Assembly: GCF_030408735.1 (NCBI RefSeq)
Contig: NZ_CP047204.1
Coordinates: 2,480,001-2,544,000 of the forward strand
Source of the DNA: Corynebacterium faecale
GTDB taxonomy: Bacteria; Actinomycetota; Actinomycetes; Mycobacteriales; Mycobacteriaceae
Direction: 5' to 3'
Length of the DNA stretch: 64,000 bases
Each line of letters starts with the position of its first letter. Position 1 is the first letter of the stretch. The notes beneath the pieces are model-generated. The model was not told the DNA's origin and ran no database searches. It saw nothing but the letters and a program-made list of their open reading frames with translations. Shown piece after piece: positions 27,128 through 35,915 of the stretch. The translations under genes were made by a program, and so were the position numbers.

Positions 27128-28237
27128 TTAGAGTATCGGGCCGGGGGTCCAAACCTTAAGTATTGTGCCATTTGAGTCCAAAACCACAAGATTCAGGGGA
27201 GCACCCTCGAAAATGCCATGGTCAGGGAGGTCGAGGATCCGAGCCGGGGTGGTGGAGGTGAAGGTCGTGGCGTCGATAAGCGCCATACCCCGGCCCACAT
27301 GGCGCCGGAACTGCTGCGCCAACGTGGTGGTACCGCCTGCTATGGGCCCGCCGGTGAGGCGGGCGACACCGCCGACGACGGTCACGTCAAGGCGCCCCAG
27401 CGTATAGGACCCGTCCGGCATTCCCGCGGCTTCCATCGCGTCAGTGACAAAAAATGCGTTGGTCTGCGGCAACCGCACCATTGCATCGTGGAGATGCACA
27501 CCATCAGCCACCAGTTCCACATACGCCCTCCCCTCGTGGGCTGCCAGCAGCAGGGCACCCGCCGCACCGGGCGCGCGGTGATGCACCGGAGGCATGGCGT
27601 TGAACAGATGTGTCGCGGTGACCGTCAGACCACGCGCCAGCGCCTTGTCCACACCCGCACAGGTCAGATCGAAATCCGCATCCGTGTGCCCGAAGGAGCA
27701 GATGATGCTGTGGGCGGAGCACAGATCCAGCAATGCCTCGAGATTGTCCGTCTCCGGGGCCAGTGTGATGGAGCGGATCCACCCACCAGCGGAGACGATG
27801 ATGCGCGCGAGGTCTGTCGGATTGCCCGGGTAGATAAACTCCGGATTCTGGGCGCCGCAACGGCTGGCGTTGATATACGGGCCCTCAAGGTGAAATCCGT
27901 GGATCAGGCCTTCTTCTGCGAGTGGGATGAGCGTGGTGATCTGAGCGATGAGATCATCCGGGGACGCCGACACGAGGCTCGCCAGCATGGTGGTGGTGCC
28001 GTGTGCACGGTGGTAGAGGGCTGCCCGGCGGGCCTGGTCGAGCGTGCCTGTGGGAAAGGAACCGCCTGCACCGCCATGATTGTGCAGATCCACGAACCCG
28101 GGGACAATCGTCGGGCCATCAGGACTCAGGGTATCGGGCGCCGGGTGGCCGCGAACCTCTGTGATGCGTCCATCGTGGGCGATGAGGTGTCCGTCGATGA
28201 CGCCATCAGGCGTGACAATTCTTCCTTCGATCTTCAT
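27128..28237 (-). CDS. nagA: N-acetylglucosamine-6-phosphate deacetylase
   Basis: Removes acetate from N-acetylglucosamine-6-phosphate, feeding NagB. The 369-residue amidohydrolase has the metal motif VDLHNHGGAGGSF, the catalytic region HGFHLEGPYINASRCGAQNP, ICSFGHTDADF, ATHLFNAMPPVHHRAPG and DAMEAAGMPDGSY with the catalytic Asp. It sits between nagB and the GntR-type regulator gene (19 bases). Confidence 0.94.
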   Translation of the reverse strand: MKIEGRIVTPDGVIDGHLIAHDGRITEVRGHPAPDTLSPDGPTIVPGFVDLHNHGGAGGSFPTGTLDQARRAALYHRAHGTTTMLASLVSASPDDLIAQITTLIPLAEEGLIHGFHLEGPYINASRCGAQNPEFIYPGNPTDLARIIVSAGGWIRSITLAPETDNLEALLDLCSAHSIICSFGHTDADFDLTCAGVDKALARGLTVTATHLFNAMPPVHHRAPGAAGALLLAAHEGRAYVELVADGVHLHDAMVRLPQTNAFFVTDAMEAAGMPDGSYTLGRLDVTVVGGVARLTGGPIAGGTTTLAQQFRRHVGRGMALIDATTFTSTTPARILDLPDHGIFEGAPLNLVVLDSNGTILKVWTPGPIL

Positions 28238-28256
28238 CTGGAGGCCTCTCCGGGAA

Positions 28257-29000
28257 TCAACCCAGCCTGTTCTCGATCATGCGGAGAAACGGGGCGTGAT
28301 GGTTGCGCACAGCCACGCGGTAGGCCTCTGGATCACGTGCTGACAGTGCCTCCACGATGTCACGGTGGGCCTCGATCGCCCGGTTCATGTCATCCGGCAT
28401 GGGCAGATCGAGCAGTGCCTGGGACTCCGACTGGATCCGCCGGAAGGCCTCGCCGAGTTCACTGATCAGAGGATTGCGGATCCGGGCAAGCAGCGTGAGG
28501 TGGAAATTCTGGCTCTCCTGAGCAAAAGGAACGCCCTGCTTGTGGTTCGCATCCATCTTGTCCACCAGCGCGAGGAGCTCACCACGCCAATCCTCCGAGA
28601 AGGTCTCAACGAGTTCCTGCCCCACCGAGAGGTCAAGCATCTCCCGCGTCTCCACCACGTGACGAAGATTCTCCAGGGAGGTGTCTGCATCCAGAACCGC
28701 TCGGAATGTCATCACGTTGATGAGTGGTTCAAGCGACATCTCCGAAATGAACGTGCCATATCCGTGGCGGACCTCCACGATATCCAGCGTCACCAGCGTC
28801 CGGATCGCTTCACGGATGGCTGACCGGGAACATCCGAGCTCCTCGCAGAGAAAGGTCTCCGGTGGAAGGGCATCTCCCGGCCGCAGATTCTGGTCACGGA
28901 TATAGCGCTTGATTCCCCTGACCGCTTCCTGGGTGGTCGACCGTGCGCGGGCGGGTCTTCGAGGTGCAGTGATGTTTCTCGCCTCATTCCTGTCGGTCAC
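28257..29000 (-). CDS. GntR/FadR-family regulator, NanR-like
   Basis: A 247-residue regulator: N-terminal winged helix (EAVRGIKRYIRDQNLRPGDA, SRSAIREAIRTLVTLDIVEV, HGYGTFIS) and an all-helical FCD effector domain with metal-binding His residues (FHLTLLARIRNPLI, AHRDIVEAL, VRNHHAPFLRM). Position beside nagAB matches NanR of C. glutamicum, which represses nag and sialic-acid genes there. Here no sialic-acid genes are present, so it may control nagAB alone. A short palindrome AACATGTT (29003-29010) lies just before the start. Confidence 0.8.
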   Translation of the reverse strand: MTDRNEARNITAPRRPARARSTTQEAVRGIKRYIRDQNLRPGDALPPETFLCEELGCSRSAIREAIRTLVTLDIVEVRHGYGTFISEMSLEPLINVMTFRAVLDADTSLENLRHVVETREMLDLSVGQELVETFSEDWRGELLALVDKMDANHKQGVPFAQESQNFHLTLLARIRNPLISELGEAFRRIQSESQALLDLPMPDDMNRAIEAHRDIVEALSARDPEAYRVAVRNHHAPFLRMIENRLG

Positions 29001-29066
29001 AAAACATGTTCCACGTTAGCCGGTCTGCTGCACCCCGGTGTGGCCTTTGGGTTTCAGGATTGAGCT

Positions 29067-29549
29067 TTACGACGCCCAGACCACTGCGGTGGCCAGGGCC
29101 GCCCTGCCCTCACCGCGTCCGGTGAAACCCATATGGTCCGTGGTCGTGGCCGACAGCGAACATGGAGCACCGATGATCTCTGAGATCACCTGCTGCGCCT
29201 CTTCCCTGCGGGGTCCGAATTTGGGTGTCTGCCCGACCAGCTGTGCGGCGACATTGCCGATGGTGAAACCGCGGGATTCCAGCAGTTCACGCACCTCGAC
29301 CAGCAACTGGGTGCCGGAGACACCGTCATACTCCGGACGGCCGACACCCACGAAGGAACCCAGATCACCCAACCCGGAGGCAGAGAGCAGCGCGTCAACG
29401 ATGGCATGCGCCACCACGTCCCCGTCGGAATGCCCTTCACACCCATCTGCCCCCTCGAAGAGGAGGCAGGCGATCCAGCAGGGTTTGCCCGCCTCGATCT
29501 GGTGGGCGTCGGACGCGATTCCTACACGGGGGATGATGGGGTTAGTCAC
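29067..29549 (-). CDS. ispF: 2-C-methyl-D-erythritol 2,4-cyclodiphosphate synthase
   Basis: MEP-pathway enzyme that cyclises CDP-ME-2-phosphate. The 160-residue protein has zinc ligands in GIASDAHQI and [18 protein letters not shown], and the C-terminal [22 protein letters not shown] at 29549 was chosen because the family starts [10 protein letters not shown] there and because it gives an 8-base overlap with ispD, an arrangement seen elsewhere in this window. Confidence 0.94.
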   Translation of the reverse strand: MTNPIIPRVGIASDAHQIEAGKPCWIACLLFEGADGCEGHSDGDVVAHAIVDALLSASGLGDLGSFVGVGRPEYDGVSGTQLLVEVRELLESRGFTIGNVAAQLVGQTPKFGPRREEAQQVISEIIGAPCSLSATTTDHMGFTGRGEGRAALATAVVWAS

Positions 29550-30288
29550 CTGGCACCTCAAATATCGTGGGTTCCGCCTCATCGGTGATCCGTTGGGCGA
29601 GCATCATGTCAATCGGGGTGGTCACCTTGAAAGCCATCGGATCGCCCTGCACACAGGTGACCTCCACCCCGGACCACTCCATCAGGCTGGCGTCATCAGT
29701 GGGGATGAAACCGGCTTCGGTAGTGGTTAAGAATTTCTCATTGGCGGCGCGGAGTTCAGAGAGACGGAATCCCTGAGGGGTCTGAACAGCGCGGAGTTCG
29801 GCCCGGTTGGGGGTACCTACCACCGTCGAGCCGTCGACACGCTTGATGGTGTCTGCAACCGGCAGGACCGGGATGACCGCCGGGGATCCGTCAGCGACCG
29901 AGCGCGCAACGCGCGCAATCATGCCGGGAGGAGTGAGCGCGCGGGCGCTGTCGTGGATGAGCACGATCGCCTCGTCATGGTCAATGGCCTGCAGGCCAGC
30001 CCAGACGGAATCAGCACGTTCCCCACCACCGTGGACAAGGCGCACCCGCACGCCCTCCGGTTCGCTGAGCAGGCCACGCTTCTCCAGCAGCTCGCGGGCA
30101 TAGTCCTCCATGTCAGGGCTGACGAGAATGATGATCTCATCGACCACTTCGGAGGTGAGCATCGCGCGCAGGGATCGCTCCAGAAGGGAACGGCCCCGCA
30201 ACGTCACAAACGCCTTGGGGACCGGCCCGCCGAGACGCGTGCCCCGGCCGGCTGCCGCGAGCAGGGCAACAACGGGAAGCCTGACCAC
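29542..30288 (-). CDS. ispD: 2-C-methyl-D-erythritol 4-phosphate cytidylyltransferase
   Basis: Transfers CMP to MEP in isoprenoid precursor synthesis. The 248-residue protein has the nucleotide-binding [40 protein letters not shown] and [11 protein letters not shown]. The family dyad GxGxRxG and active-site Lys of PKA are in place. It overlaps ispF by 8 bases and follows carD after 6 bases, so carD-ispD-ispF are likely cotranscribed, as in mycobacteria. Confidence 0.94.
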   Translation of the reverse strand: MVRLPVVALLAAAGRGTRLGGPVPKAFVTLRGRSLLERSLRAMLTSEVVDEIIILVSPDMEDYARELLEKRGLLSEPEGVRVRLVHGGGERADSVWAGLQAIDHDEAIVLIHDSARALTPPGMIARVARSVADGSPAVIPVLPVADTIKRVDGSTVVGTPNRAELRAVQTPQGFRLSELRAANEKFLTTTEAGFIPTDDASLMEWSGVEVTCVQGDPMAFKVTTPIDMMLAQRITDEAEPTIFEVPGD

Positions 30289-30294
30289 GGGGAT

Positions 30295-30891
30295 CTAGTC
30301 TTCGTCGTCGAAGCTCAGGTCATCGAGATCCACATCGGAATCATCGAAGTCATCGAAGGCGTCCTTCTTCCCGCCTTCCTCACCGAAGAGATCCGCACGG
30401 TGACGGGCGATGGTCTCATCGACCTCACCAAGGAAGGAATCCGCCTTGGCATCATCCACGGTCTCGGCGAGCGCGAGTTCGCCCACCAGCACCTGACGGG
30501 CCTTGGCCAGCATGCGCTTCTCACCGGCGGACAGTCCACGGTCCTGATCACGGCGCCACAGATCACGCACGACCTCGGCCACCTTGTTCACGTCACCGGA
30601 TGCCAGACGCTCCTGGTTTGCCTTGTAGCGGCGGGACCAGTTACCTGCCTCCTCCACATCGGTTTCACGCAGCACGGAGAAGACCTTCTGCAGGCCTTCC
30701 TCGCCCACCACATCACGAACTCCGACGAGCTCAGCATTCTTGGCTGGGACGCGGACCACGAGATCGGACTGGTTGATCTGGAGCACCAGATAGTCCATCG
30801 TCTCCCCGTTGAGCTCACGCTGTTCGAGAGCCGTGATCATTGCAGCTCCGTGATGGGGGTAAACGACGGTATCGCCGACCTTGAAATCCAT
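30295..30891 (-). CDS. carD: CarD-family RNA polymerase-binding transcription factor with acidic tail
   Basis: CarD binds the RNA polymerase beta subunit and stabilises open promoter complexes, especially at rRNA promoters. The 198-residue protein has the Tudor-like domain ([39 protein letters not shown]) and the helical DNA-binding domain ([36 protein letters not shown]). After residue about 170 it carries an extra highly acidic tail ([20 protein letters not shown]) absent from the 162-residue M. tuberculosis protein. ATG 30891 chosen: AGGAG lies 5 bases ahead, too close to the alternative GTG 30897. Confidence 0.92.
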   Translation of the reverse strand: MDFKVGDTVVYPHHGAAMITALEQRELNGETMDYLVLQINQSDLVVRVPAKNAELVGVRDVVGEEGLQKVFSVLRETDVEEAGNWSRRYKANQERLASGDVNKVAEVVRDLWRRDQDRGLSAGEKRMLAKARQVLVGELALAETVDDAKADSFLGEVDETIARHRADLFGEEGGKKDAFDDFDDSDVDLDDLSFDDED

Positions 30892-31315
30892 TCCCACTCC
30901 TCTTCATGGCAGTGCGCCATGTTATTCGTCCTGACAGGTCGCAGGCAGCCAGTGCAGGCACCATGAGCGCAGACCTTAACCGCCATGATTCTACCATGAA
31001 TGACCAAGTGGAGATTCCCTACCCAGCCCCGGATGGCAACCGCAATGAGATGCTTATCATATCGGGCCCGCCGGATCGTTCCACGGAGATGGCGGGGTGA
31101 TGATGAGCTGATAGCAGCACCATTTCCCCTCGGACATACCCACGCGCCGGATCATCTCCGGGCAGGACTTTATGCCCCTTTCGTTTGCCCCCGTTTACAC
31201 CCTCGGTTAAGTCAACCAACTGTGTGAACCGGCCCGAACGGACTAGGGTTGTCTGCAGCATATCCAGTTTTTCTGGATGGTTCCTGGAATATTGACCCAA
31301 GTGGAGGACGAATCC
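30892..31315. other. Divergent intergenic region between carD and the LpqE-like gene
   Basis: A 424-base gap. On the minus strand a -10 TAGAAT (plus positions 30988-30993) could start carD about 90 bases upstream of its ATG, though no good -35 accompanies it. On the plus strand TAGGGT (31244-31249) is a possible -10 for the lipoprotein gene. No reading frame here has convincing coding character and I recognise no structured RNA. Confidence 0.4.
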
Positions 31316-31870
31316 GTGAAGTCCCTGAATTCAGCTGCCCGCCGCGGCGCGATCATGACTGTTGCCGCACTGTCGGCGCTTGCGCTTGCTTCTTGCAGTG
31401 CAGGACAGGTCACCCAGACCTCAACCCAGGCTGACGCTGTTGATGGCGCTAGCGCCGACGTTGATAGTGGCGTTATCGCCCTCCGCGATGTCACTGTCCA
31501 CGTCAACGACGAGGGCGAGGCCGGCCTGAAGTTTGTCGCCATCAACCAGGACACCTCCCACACCGCCCACACCTTGGAGAGCGTCACGATTGACGGCGCC
31601 GAGGTTGATATTGACGGTGCTGATCCCCTCAACCGCAACTGCATGATCGTGGCAGACCTGCAGGAGGAGCTGGACAAGCTCGTCGAACCTGACGCCGGTT
31701 GCACCCAGCACGTGGCCACCTCGGTGGAGAACCCAGGCTTCGCCTACGGCGGTAACCTGCCGGTCGAGTTCATCTTCGACACCGGTTCCATCACCGTTGA
31801 CGCTGCCATCTCCGCACCACTGCTTGAGTCCGGCACCTTTGACCGTGTGCAGGGCGAGGGTTCCAACTAG
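31316..31870 (+). CDS. LpqE-like lipoprotein
   Basis: A 184-residue lipoprotein. Signal peptide residues 1-26 with basic RR, hydrophobic [11 protein letters not shown] and lipobox LASC, Cys27. The mature domain ([49 protein letters not shown]-like region) resembles the copper-related/LpqE group of actinobacterial lipoproteins. In M. tuberculosis lpqE occupies the same place between carD and radA. Function unknown. GTG 31316 is preceded by GGAGG at 8 bases. A clear terminator follows. Confidence 0.78.
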   Translation: MKSLNSAARRGAIMTVAALSALALASCSAGQVTQTSTQADAVDGASADVDSGVIALRDVTVHVNDEGEAGLKFVAINQDTSHTAHTLESVTIDGAEVDIDGADPLNRNCMIVADLQEELDKLVEPDAGCTQHVATSVENPGFAYGGNLPVEFIFDTGSITVDAAISAPLLESGTFDRVQGEGSN

Positions 31871-31886
31871 GTTCACCCTCCACCTC

Positions 31887-31914
31887 AACCCAGGCTCCGG
31901 CCTGGGTTTTTTTG
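31887..31914 (+). terminator. Terminator after the LpqE-like gene
   Basis: 9-bp stem AACCCAGGC/GCCTGGGTT with TCCG loop followed directly by TTTTT. It ends the lipoprotein transcript before radA. Confidence 0.88.
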
Positions 31915-31978
31915 CTTTTCGACGCCCCCACAGTATTCGAACACGTTTTTGTCCCGGGCACAGTTTAGGATGAGTGCC

Positions 31979-33373
31979 ATGGTTAAAAAGGCACGCAGTG
32001 TGCATGAATGTTCCGAATGCAGTTATTCCAGTCCGAAATGGCTGGGTCGGTGCCCCGAGTGTGGTTCCTGGGGTTCCATGGAGGAACGCACCGTCGGTGC
32101 CAGTGGTGGCGCTGCCAAGGCCGCAGTATCAGGAACCGCCCCGGCTGGCCTGACCCCCACTTCCCCGGCCGTCCCGATCGGGAAGATCGTCGCCTCCACC
32201 GCCACGAGCATCTCCACCGGCATCGGTGAACTGGATCGCGTGCTGGGCAGCGGCATCGTCCCCGGTTCCGTGGTGCTCATGGCCGGCGAACCCGGTGTGG
32301 GTAAATCCACGCTGCTCCTGGAGGTGGCCAGCAGGTGGGCTTCCATGAAGGAGGGTGACGGGACGCGCACCGCGCTGTATGTCACCGCTGAGGAGTCGGC
32401 GGGCCAGGTGCGTCTCCGGGGAGAACGCACCGGGGCGTTGAAGGACACGTTGTACCTTGCTGCGGAGTCGAACCTGGATGTGGTTTTCGGTCACGTCAAT
32501 CAGCTCAAACCCAGCCTGCTCATCGTGGACTCCGTCCAGACAATGCACGCCACCGGCGTGGAGGGTGTTGCAGGTGGCGTGGCCCAGTCCCGTGCGGTGA
32601 CCGCTGCATTGACCACCCTGGCCAAGACTTCCGGAGTACCCATCCTGCTGGTCGGACACGTAACCAAGGACGGCAATGTGGCCGGCCCCCGCGTTCTGGA
32701 GCATCTGGTGGATGTGGTGCTCAACTTCGAGGGTGACCGTCATTCCTCGTTGCGCATGCTACGCGGCATCAAAAACCGTTTCGGCGCCACCGATGAGGTG
32801 GGATGTTTCGAACAGCAATCCGATGGCATCAAGGAGGTGCCGGATCCTTCGGGGCTGTTCCTCTCCCACCACGGTTCCACACCGGACGGCACGGCCGTAA
32901 CCGTGGCCATGGACGGTGTCCGTCCCCTGCTGGCTGAAGTTCAGAGCCTGCTGGTGGATGCCCCCTCCAAGAATCCACGTCGTGTGGTGACCGGTTTGGA
33001 CGCGAACCGTGTTCCGATGGTGCTGGCGGTTCTCTCCGCGCGTGCGGGGCGTGCCACCCAGAGCAAGGATGCCTACGTGGCCACCGTGGGAGGCATGAAG
33101 GTCGGCGAACCTGCAACTGACCTGGCAGTGGCGCTGGCCACCGCATCCGCCCTGGCCAAGAAACCCCTGCCGGACAAGACCGTGGTGCTGGGCGAGGTGG
33201 GTCTGGCCGGGGAGATCAGAAGGGTGCCCAATGTGGATCGCCGTCTCGCCGAAGCCGAACGGCTGGGTTATGAAAAGGCCATCGTGCCTGCGGGTTCCGG
33301 GGTGAAACGGAGTGGACTGAAAATTATCGAGGCATCAACGCTGGTCGATGCCCTGGCCGCTGTAAAGTTGTGA
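31979..33373 (+). CDS. radA: DNA repair protein RadA (Sms)
   Basis: RadA helps process recombination intermediates by promoting branch migration. The 464-residue protein has a C4 zinc finger (CSECSYSSPKWLGRCPECGSWG spans residues about 11-32), a RecA-like core with Walker A GEPGVGKSTLL, the RadA-specific KNRFG motif (as IKNRFGATDEV) and a Lon-protease-like C-terminal domain. I chose ATG 31979, 8 bases after AGGA, over ATG 31970. disA follows after 3 bases; the two genes are paired in actinobacteria and firmicutes. Confidence 0.95.
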   Translation: MVKKARSVHECSECSYSSPKWLGRCPECGSWGSMEERTVGASGGAAKAAVSGTAPAGLTPTSPAVPIGKIVASTATSISTGIGELDRVLGSGIVPGSVVLMAGEPGVGKSTLLLEVASRWASMKEGDGTRTALYVTAEESAGQVRLRGERTGALKDTLYLAAESNLDVVFGHVNQLKPSLLIVDSVQTMHATGVEGVAGGVAQSRAVTAALTTLAKTSGVPILLVGHVTKDGNVAGPRVLEHLVDVVLNFEGDRHSSLRMLRGIKNRFGATDEVGCFEQQSDGIKEVPDPSGLFLSHHGSTPDGTAVTVAMDGVRPLLAEVQSLLVDAPSKNPRRVVTGLDANRVPMVLAVLSARAGRATQSKDAYVATVGGMKVGEPATDLAVALATASALAKKPLPDKTVVLGEVGLAGEIRRVPNVDRRLAEAERLGYEKAIVPAGSGVKRSGLKIIEASTLVDALAAVKL

Positions 33374-33376
33374 TCC

Positions 33377-34456
33377 ATGAGTCCCACCACCACCCCTGTG
33401 GATAATGTCCAGGATGTCCACACCATGCGAGACACCCTGCAGCGCCTCGCACCGGGCACCCCACTCCGCGACGGCCTGGACCGCATCGTCCGCGGCCATA
33501 CCGGTGCCCTGATCGTCATCGGTGATGAAGAGAACGTCACCTCCATCTGCGATGGCGGCTTTGAATTCGATGTCACCTTCGCAGCCACCCGCCTGCGCGA
33601 ACTCTGCAAGATGGATGGTGCCGTTGTTCTGTCATCCGATGGCGAACGCATCAAACGCGCCAATGTGCAGCTGATCCCCTCCCCCACCTGGCCCACCCAG
33701 GAGTCGGGTACCCGACACCGGTCTGCGGAGCGAACCGCCCTGCAGACCGGTGTCCCGGTGATCGCGGTATCGGAATCCCAGAACACCATCACCCTGTACG
33801 TGGAGGGCAGATCCCACATCCTGGAGGAACCCTCCACCCTGCTCAACCGCGCCAACCAGGCACTGGGCACCATGGAGCGTTACCGTGACCGCCTGGATCA
33901 GGTGAACACCCGACTCCATATGGCTGAGCTGCACAACTATGCCACGGCCATCGATGTGGTCTCGGTGATCCAGCGTGAAGAGATGCTGCGCCGGGTCGGC
34001 GAGACCATCGACGCCAACGTGCTCGAACTGGGTAAGGAGGCCAAACAGATCCAGATCCAGCTGTCCGAGTTGCGCGGTGATAATGACCGCGAGCGGGAGT
34101 TCATCATCGCCGACTACCTGGTCACTGACGGCATCCCCGCCGATGAATCAGTGGAGGAAGCGCTACAGGCCATCTCGGAATTAGATGATAAATCCTTGAT
34201 GAAGCCCTCCAACATCGCCCGTATCCTCGGCCTGCCACCGACGGAGGAAGCCCTGGATGAACCCGTGGTCCCCCGTGGCTACCGCACCCTCAACCGGGTG
34301 CCGCGCGTGCAGAAATTCCTCATGGACAAGCTGATCACCGCGTTCGGCAACCTGGATGCACTGACCCACGCATCCGCTGATGACATCGCAGCCATTGACG
34401 GCGTGGGTTCCCTGTGGGCCCGCCACATCACCGATGGTCTGGGACGGTTGAGTTAA
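33377..34456 (+). CDS. disA: Diadenylate cyclase / DNA integrity scanning protein
   Basis: Makes c-di-AMP from two ATP and scans DNA for branched structures. The 359-residue protein has the DAC domain (about 20-150) with CKMDGAVVLS carrying the DGA motif and TRHRSAERTA carrying RHR, a helical spine, and a C-terminal helix-hairpin-helix domain (GYRTLNRVPRVQ, AAIDGVGSLWARHITDGL). All catalytic motifs are intact. It forms an operon with radA and shares a 4-base stop overlap with the convergent gene. Confidence 0.95.
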   Translation: MSPTTTPVDNVQDVHTMRDTLQRLAPGTPLRDGLDRIVRGHTGALIVIGDEENVTSICDGGFEFDVTFAATRLRELCKMDGAVVLSSDGERIKRANVQLIPSPTWPTQESGTRHRSAERTALQTGVPVIAVSESQNTITLYVEGRSHILEEPSTLLNRANQALGTMERYRDRLDQVNTRLHMAELHNYATAIDVVSVIQREEMLRRVGETIDANVLELGKEAKQIQIQLSELRGDNDREREFIIADYLVTDGIPADESVEEALQAISELDDKSLMKPSNIARILGLPPTEEALDEPVVPRGYRTLNRVPRVQKFLMDKLITAFGNLDALTHASADDIAAIDGVGSLWARHITDGLGRLS

Positions 34457-35178
34457 CCCAGGTTGAAAGTGAGTGCCTGGGAAGGGTTCTCGCCGATGAC
34501 GGTGTGCAGGAAATAGGAACCTGCTGGGACGGGCTGGCGGTTGGAACACTGTTCAGGCGCGGAGGTGGTGCGTGACCAGATGGCCTGGAAATAGCGCTGC
34601 TCACCTGCGGGGAAGATGCGGGTTCCGGTTTCCACGGCAGGGTTGCAATCAACATCCGACCAGACGCGGGCGTTGTTGGCCAGATTGTAGACCTCGAAAC
34701 GCAGGATGTTGTCGTTGAGGTCGATGTCGCAATCAGCTGCGGTGGGGTTCTCCACCGTCATGTAGAGCTCTGGTTCCTCACCCGGGTCAAAGGTCGGCTT
34801 GTTGCTGCCCGCGGTGATGATCAGATCCGAGAGCTCACATGAGTTCTTAGGGGCCTCGGTGGGCTCGGTGGTCTCGGCTGCTTCCGTGGTTCCCCCGGCT
34901 GCATCAACCGATGATCCAGCGGCATCCTCCGGGGTGGAGGTGGATTCCTCAGTGGTCTCTTCGGTGGTTGTTTCCACGGCGCTGGTCTCCAGCGTCAGGG
35001 AAGCAGCCGCATTATCGGTTTCGGTTTCCTCAGAGGACCCCCCACCCATAGAGACCACCGCCCAGATCGCAAGGGCGATCACGACAAGCAGAATGACAAG
35101 CGCAGCCAATCGGCGGCGCCTGTAGATGACTTCGTTGTGTCTCGGCGTTCCCACAGAGATCAGCTTATCCTTGGTCAT
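34453..35178 (-). CDS. Membrane-anchored protein with Thr/Glu-rich linker
   Basis: A 241-residue protein with a cytoplasmic start (MTKDKLISVGTPRHNEVIYR), a cluster RRRR, one membrane helix (about 25-46), a low-complexity Thr/Glu/Ala linker of about 65 residues, and an extracytoplasmic domain of about 125 residues with three or four Cys (NSCELSDL, TAADCDIDLND, DVDCNPAVETG, PEQCSNRQP) that could form disulphides. Function unknown; homologues sit beside disA in corynebacteria as I recall. The start is uncertain: ATG 35178 has no clear ribosome binding site. Confidence 0.7.
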   Translation of the reverse strand: MTKDKLISVGTPRHNEVIYRRRRLAALVILLVVIALAIWAVVSMGGGSSEETETDNAAASLTLETSAVETTTEETTEESTSTPEDAAGSSVDAAGGTTEAAETTEPTEAPKNSCELSDLIITAGSNKPTFDPGEEPELYMTVENPTAADCDIDLNDNILRFEVYNLANNARVWSDVDCNPAVETGTRIFPAGEQRYFQAIWSRTTSAPEQCSNRQPVPAGSYFLHTVIGENPSQALTFNLG

Positions 35179-35228
35179 CACCGGTGGACGCACCAACACG
35201 TGGGTGTGTTGGTTTTCCCCACCTACTC

Positions 35229-35852
35229 CTAGTCAGCGTTGCGGGTAATCACAGTCTCGGTGAGCCCGTCAGACAGACGGTACCGCAGTCCCACGATGCC
35301 CACCTCACCGGATTCAACCCGCTCAGCGATCTCCGGAGAACGGGAGAGGATTTGATTAACAGTGGCCAGGACGTGGTGGCATTCGAATTCCTCGGTGGTG
35401 GTCTTACCCAACCCACGGGCCTCCAGGATCGAAGGGGCGACCTTCTCAATCAGCACACGCTGATAACCACCCGGAATGTCACCACCATCCAGGGCCGCAA
35501 CCGTGGCTGCGACAGCACCGCAGGATTCATGTCCCATGACCACGACGAGTGGGACCTCCAGCGCCTCAATGGCGTATTCAATCGAGCCGAACACGGCCTG
35601 GTCAAGGATCTCACCCGCCGTACGAACCACGAAGAGATCCCCCAGTCCGACGTCGAAAATGATCTCCACCGGAACACGGGAATCGGAACAGGAGATGACG
35701 ACAGCGGAGGGCCGCTGTCCTTCACGCAGCGCCTGACGTCGGGGACCATCCTGATTGGGATGATCTCCCCGATGCTCGGTGAATCGCTGGTTACCAGTCT
35801 TCAGCGCCTCCCAGACAGCAGCCGGGGTACGTTCTACATTTCTCAATGGCAT
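35229..35852 (-). CDS. Beta-class carbonic anhydrase
   Basis: Interconverts CO2 and bicarbonate. The 207-residue enzyme has the zinc ligands in VVISCSDSRVPVE (Cys, with the Asp-Arg dyad) and MGHESCGAVAAT (His and Cys). In C. glutamicum a beta-carbonic anhydrase is essential at ambient CO2 to supply bicarbonate to carboxylases; this gene occupies the equivalent position next to mutY. It is divergent from mutY. Confidence 0.92.
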   Translation of the reverse strand: MPLRNVERTPAAVWEALKTGNQRFTEHRGDHPNQDGPRRQALREGQRPSAVVISCSDSRVPVEIIFDVGLGDLFVVRTAGEILDQAVFGSIEYAIEALEVPLVVVMGHESCGAVAATVAALDGGDIPGGYQRVLIEKVAPSILEARGLGKTTTEEFECHHVLATVNQILSRSPEIAERVESGEVGIVGLRYRLSDGLTETVITRNAD

Positions 35853-35877
35853 GGCTCTATTGTTTCACTCCATATGT

Positions 35878-35906
35878 TTGGGATGCGAACTGCCCTGCGT
35901 TAGAAT
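35878..35906 (+). promoter_or_regulatory. Promoter of mutY
   Basis: TTGGGA (35878-35883), a 17-base spacer and TAGAAT (35901-35906) form a good vegetative promoter. Transcription should start near 35913, only about 3 bases before the ATG, so the message is probably leaderless. Confidence 0.6.
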
Positions 35907-35915
35907 TTCCGGGAC

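Noticed and set aside
27218-28465. A 415-residue plus-strand frame opposite nagA and the GntR gene
   Set aside because: It is a high-GC antisense shadow spanning two real genes.
29003-29010. AACATGTT as the operator of the GntR-type regulator
   Set aside because: Eight-base palindromes are frequent by chance and this one does not resemble a known NanR site; not listed as a feature.
31000-31227. Short plus-strand frames in the carD upstream region
   Set aside because: No ribosome binding site, no codon bias and overlapping frames on both strands; treated as intergenic.
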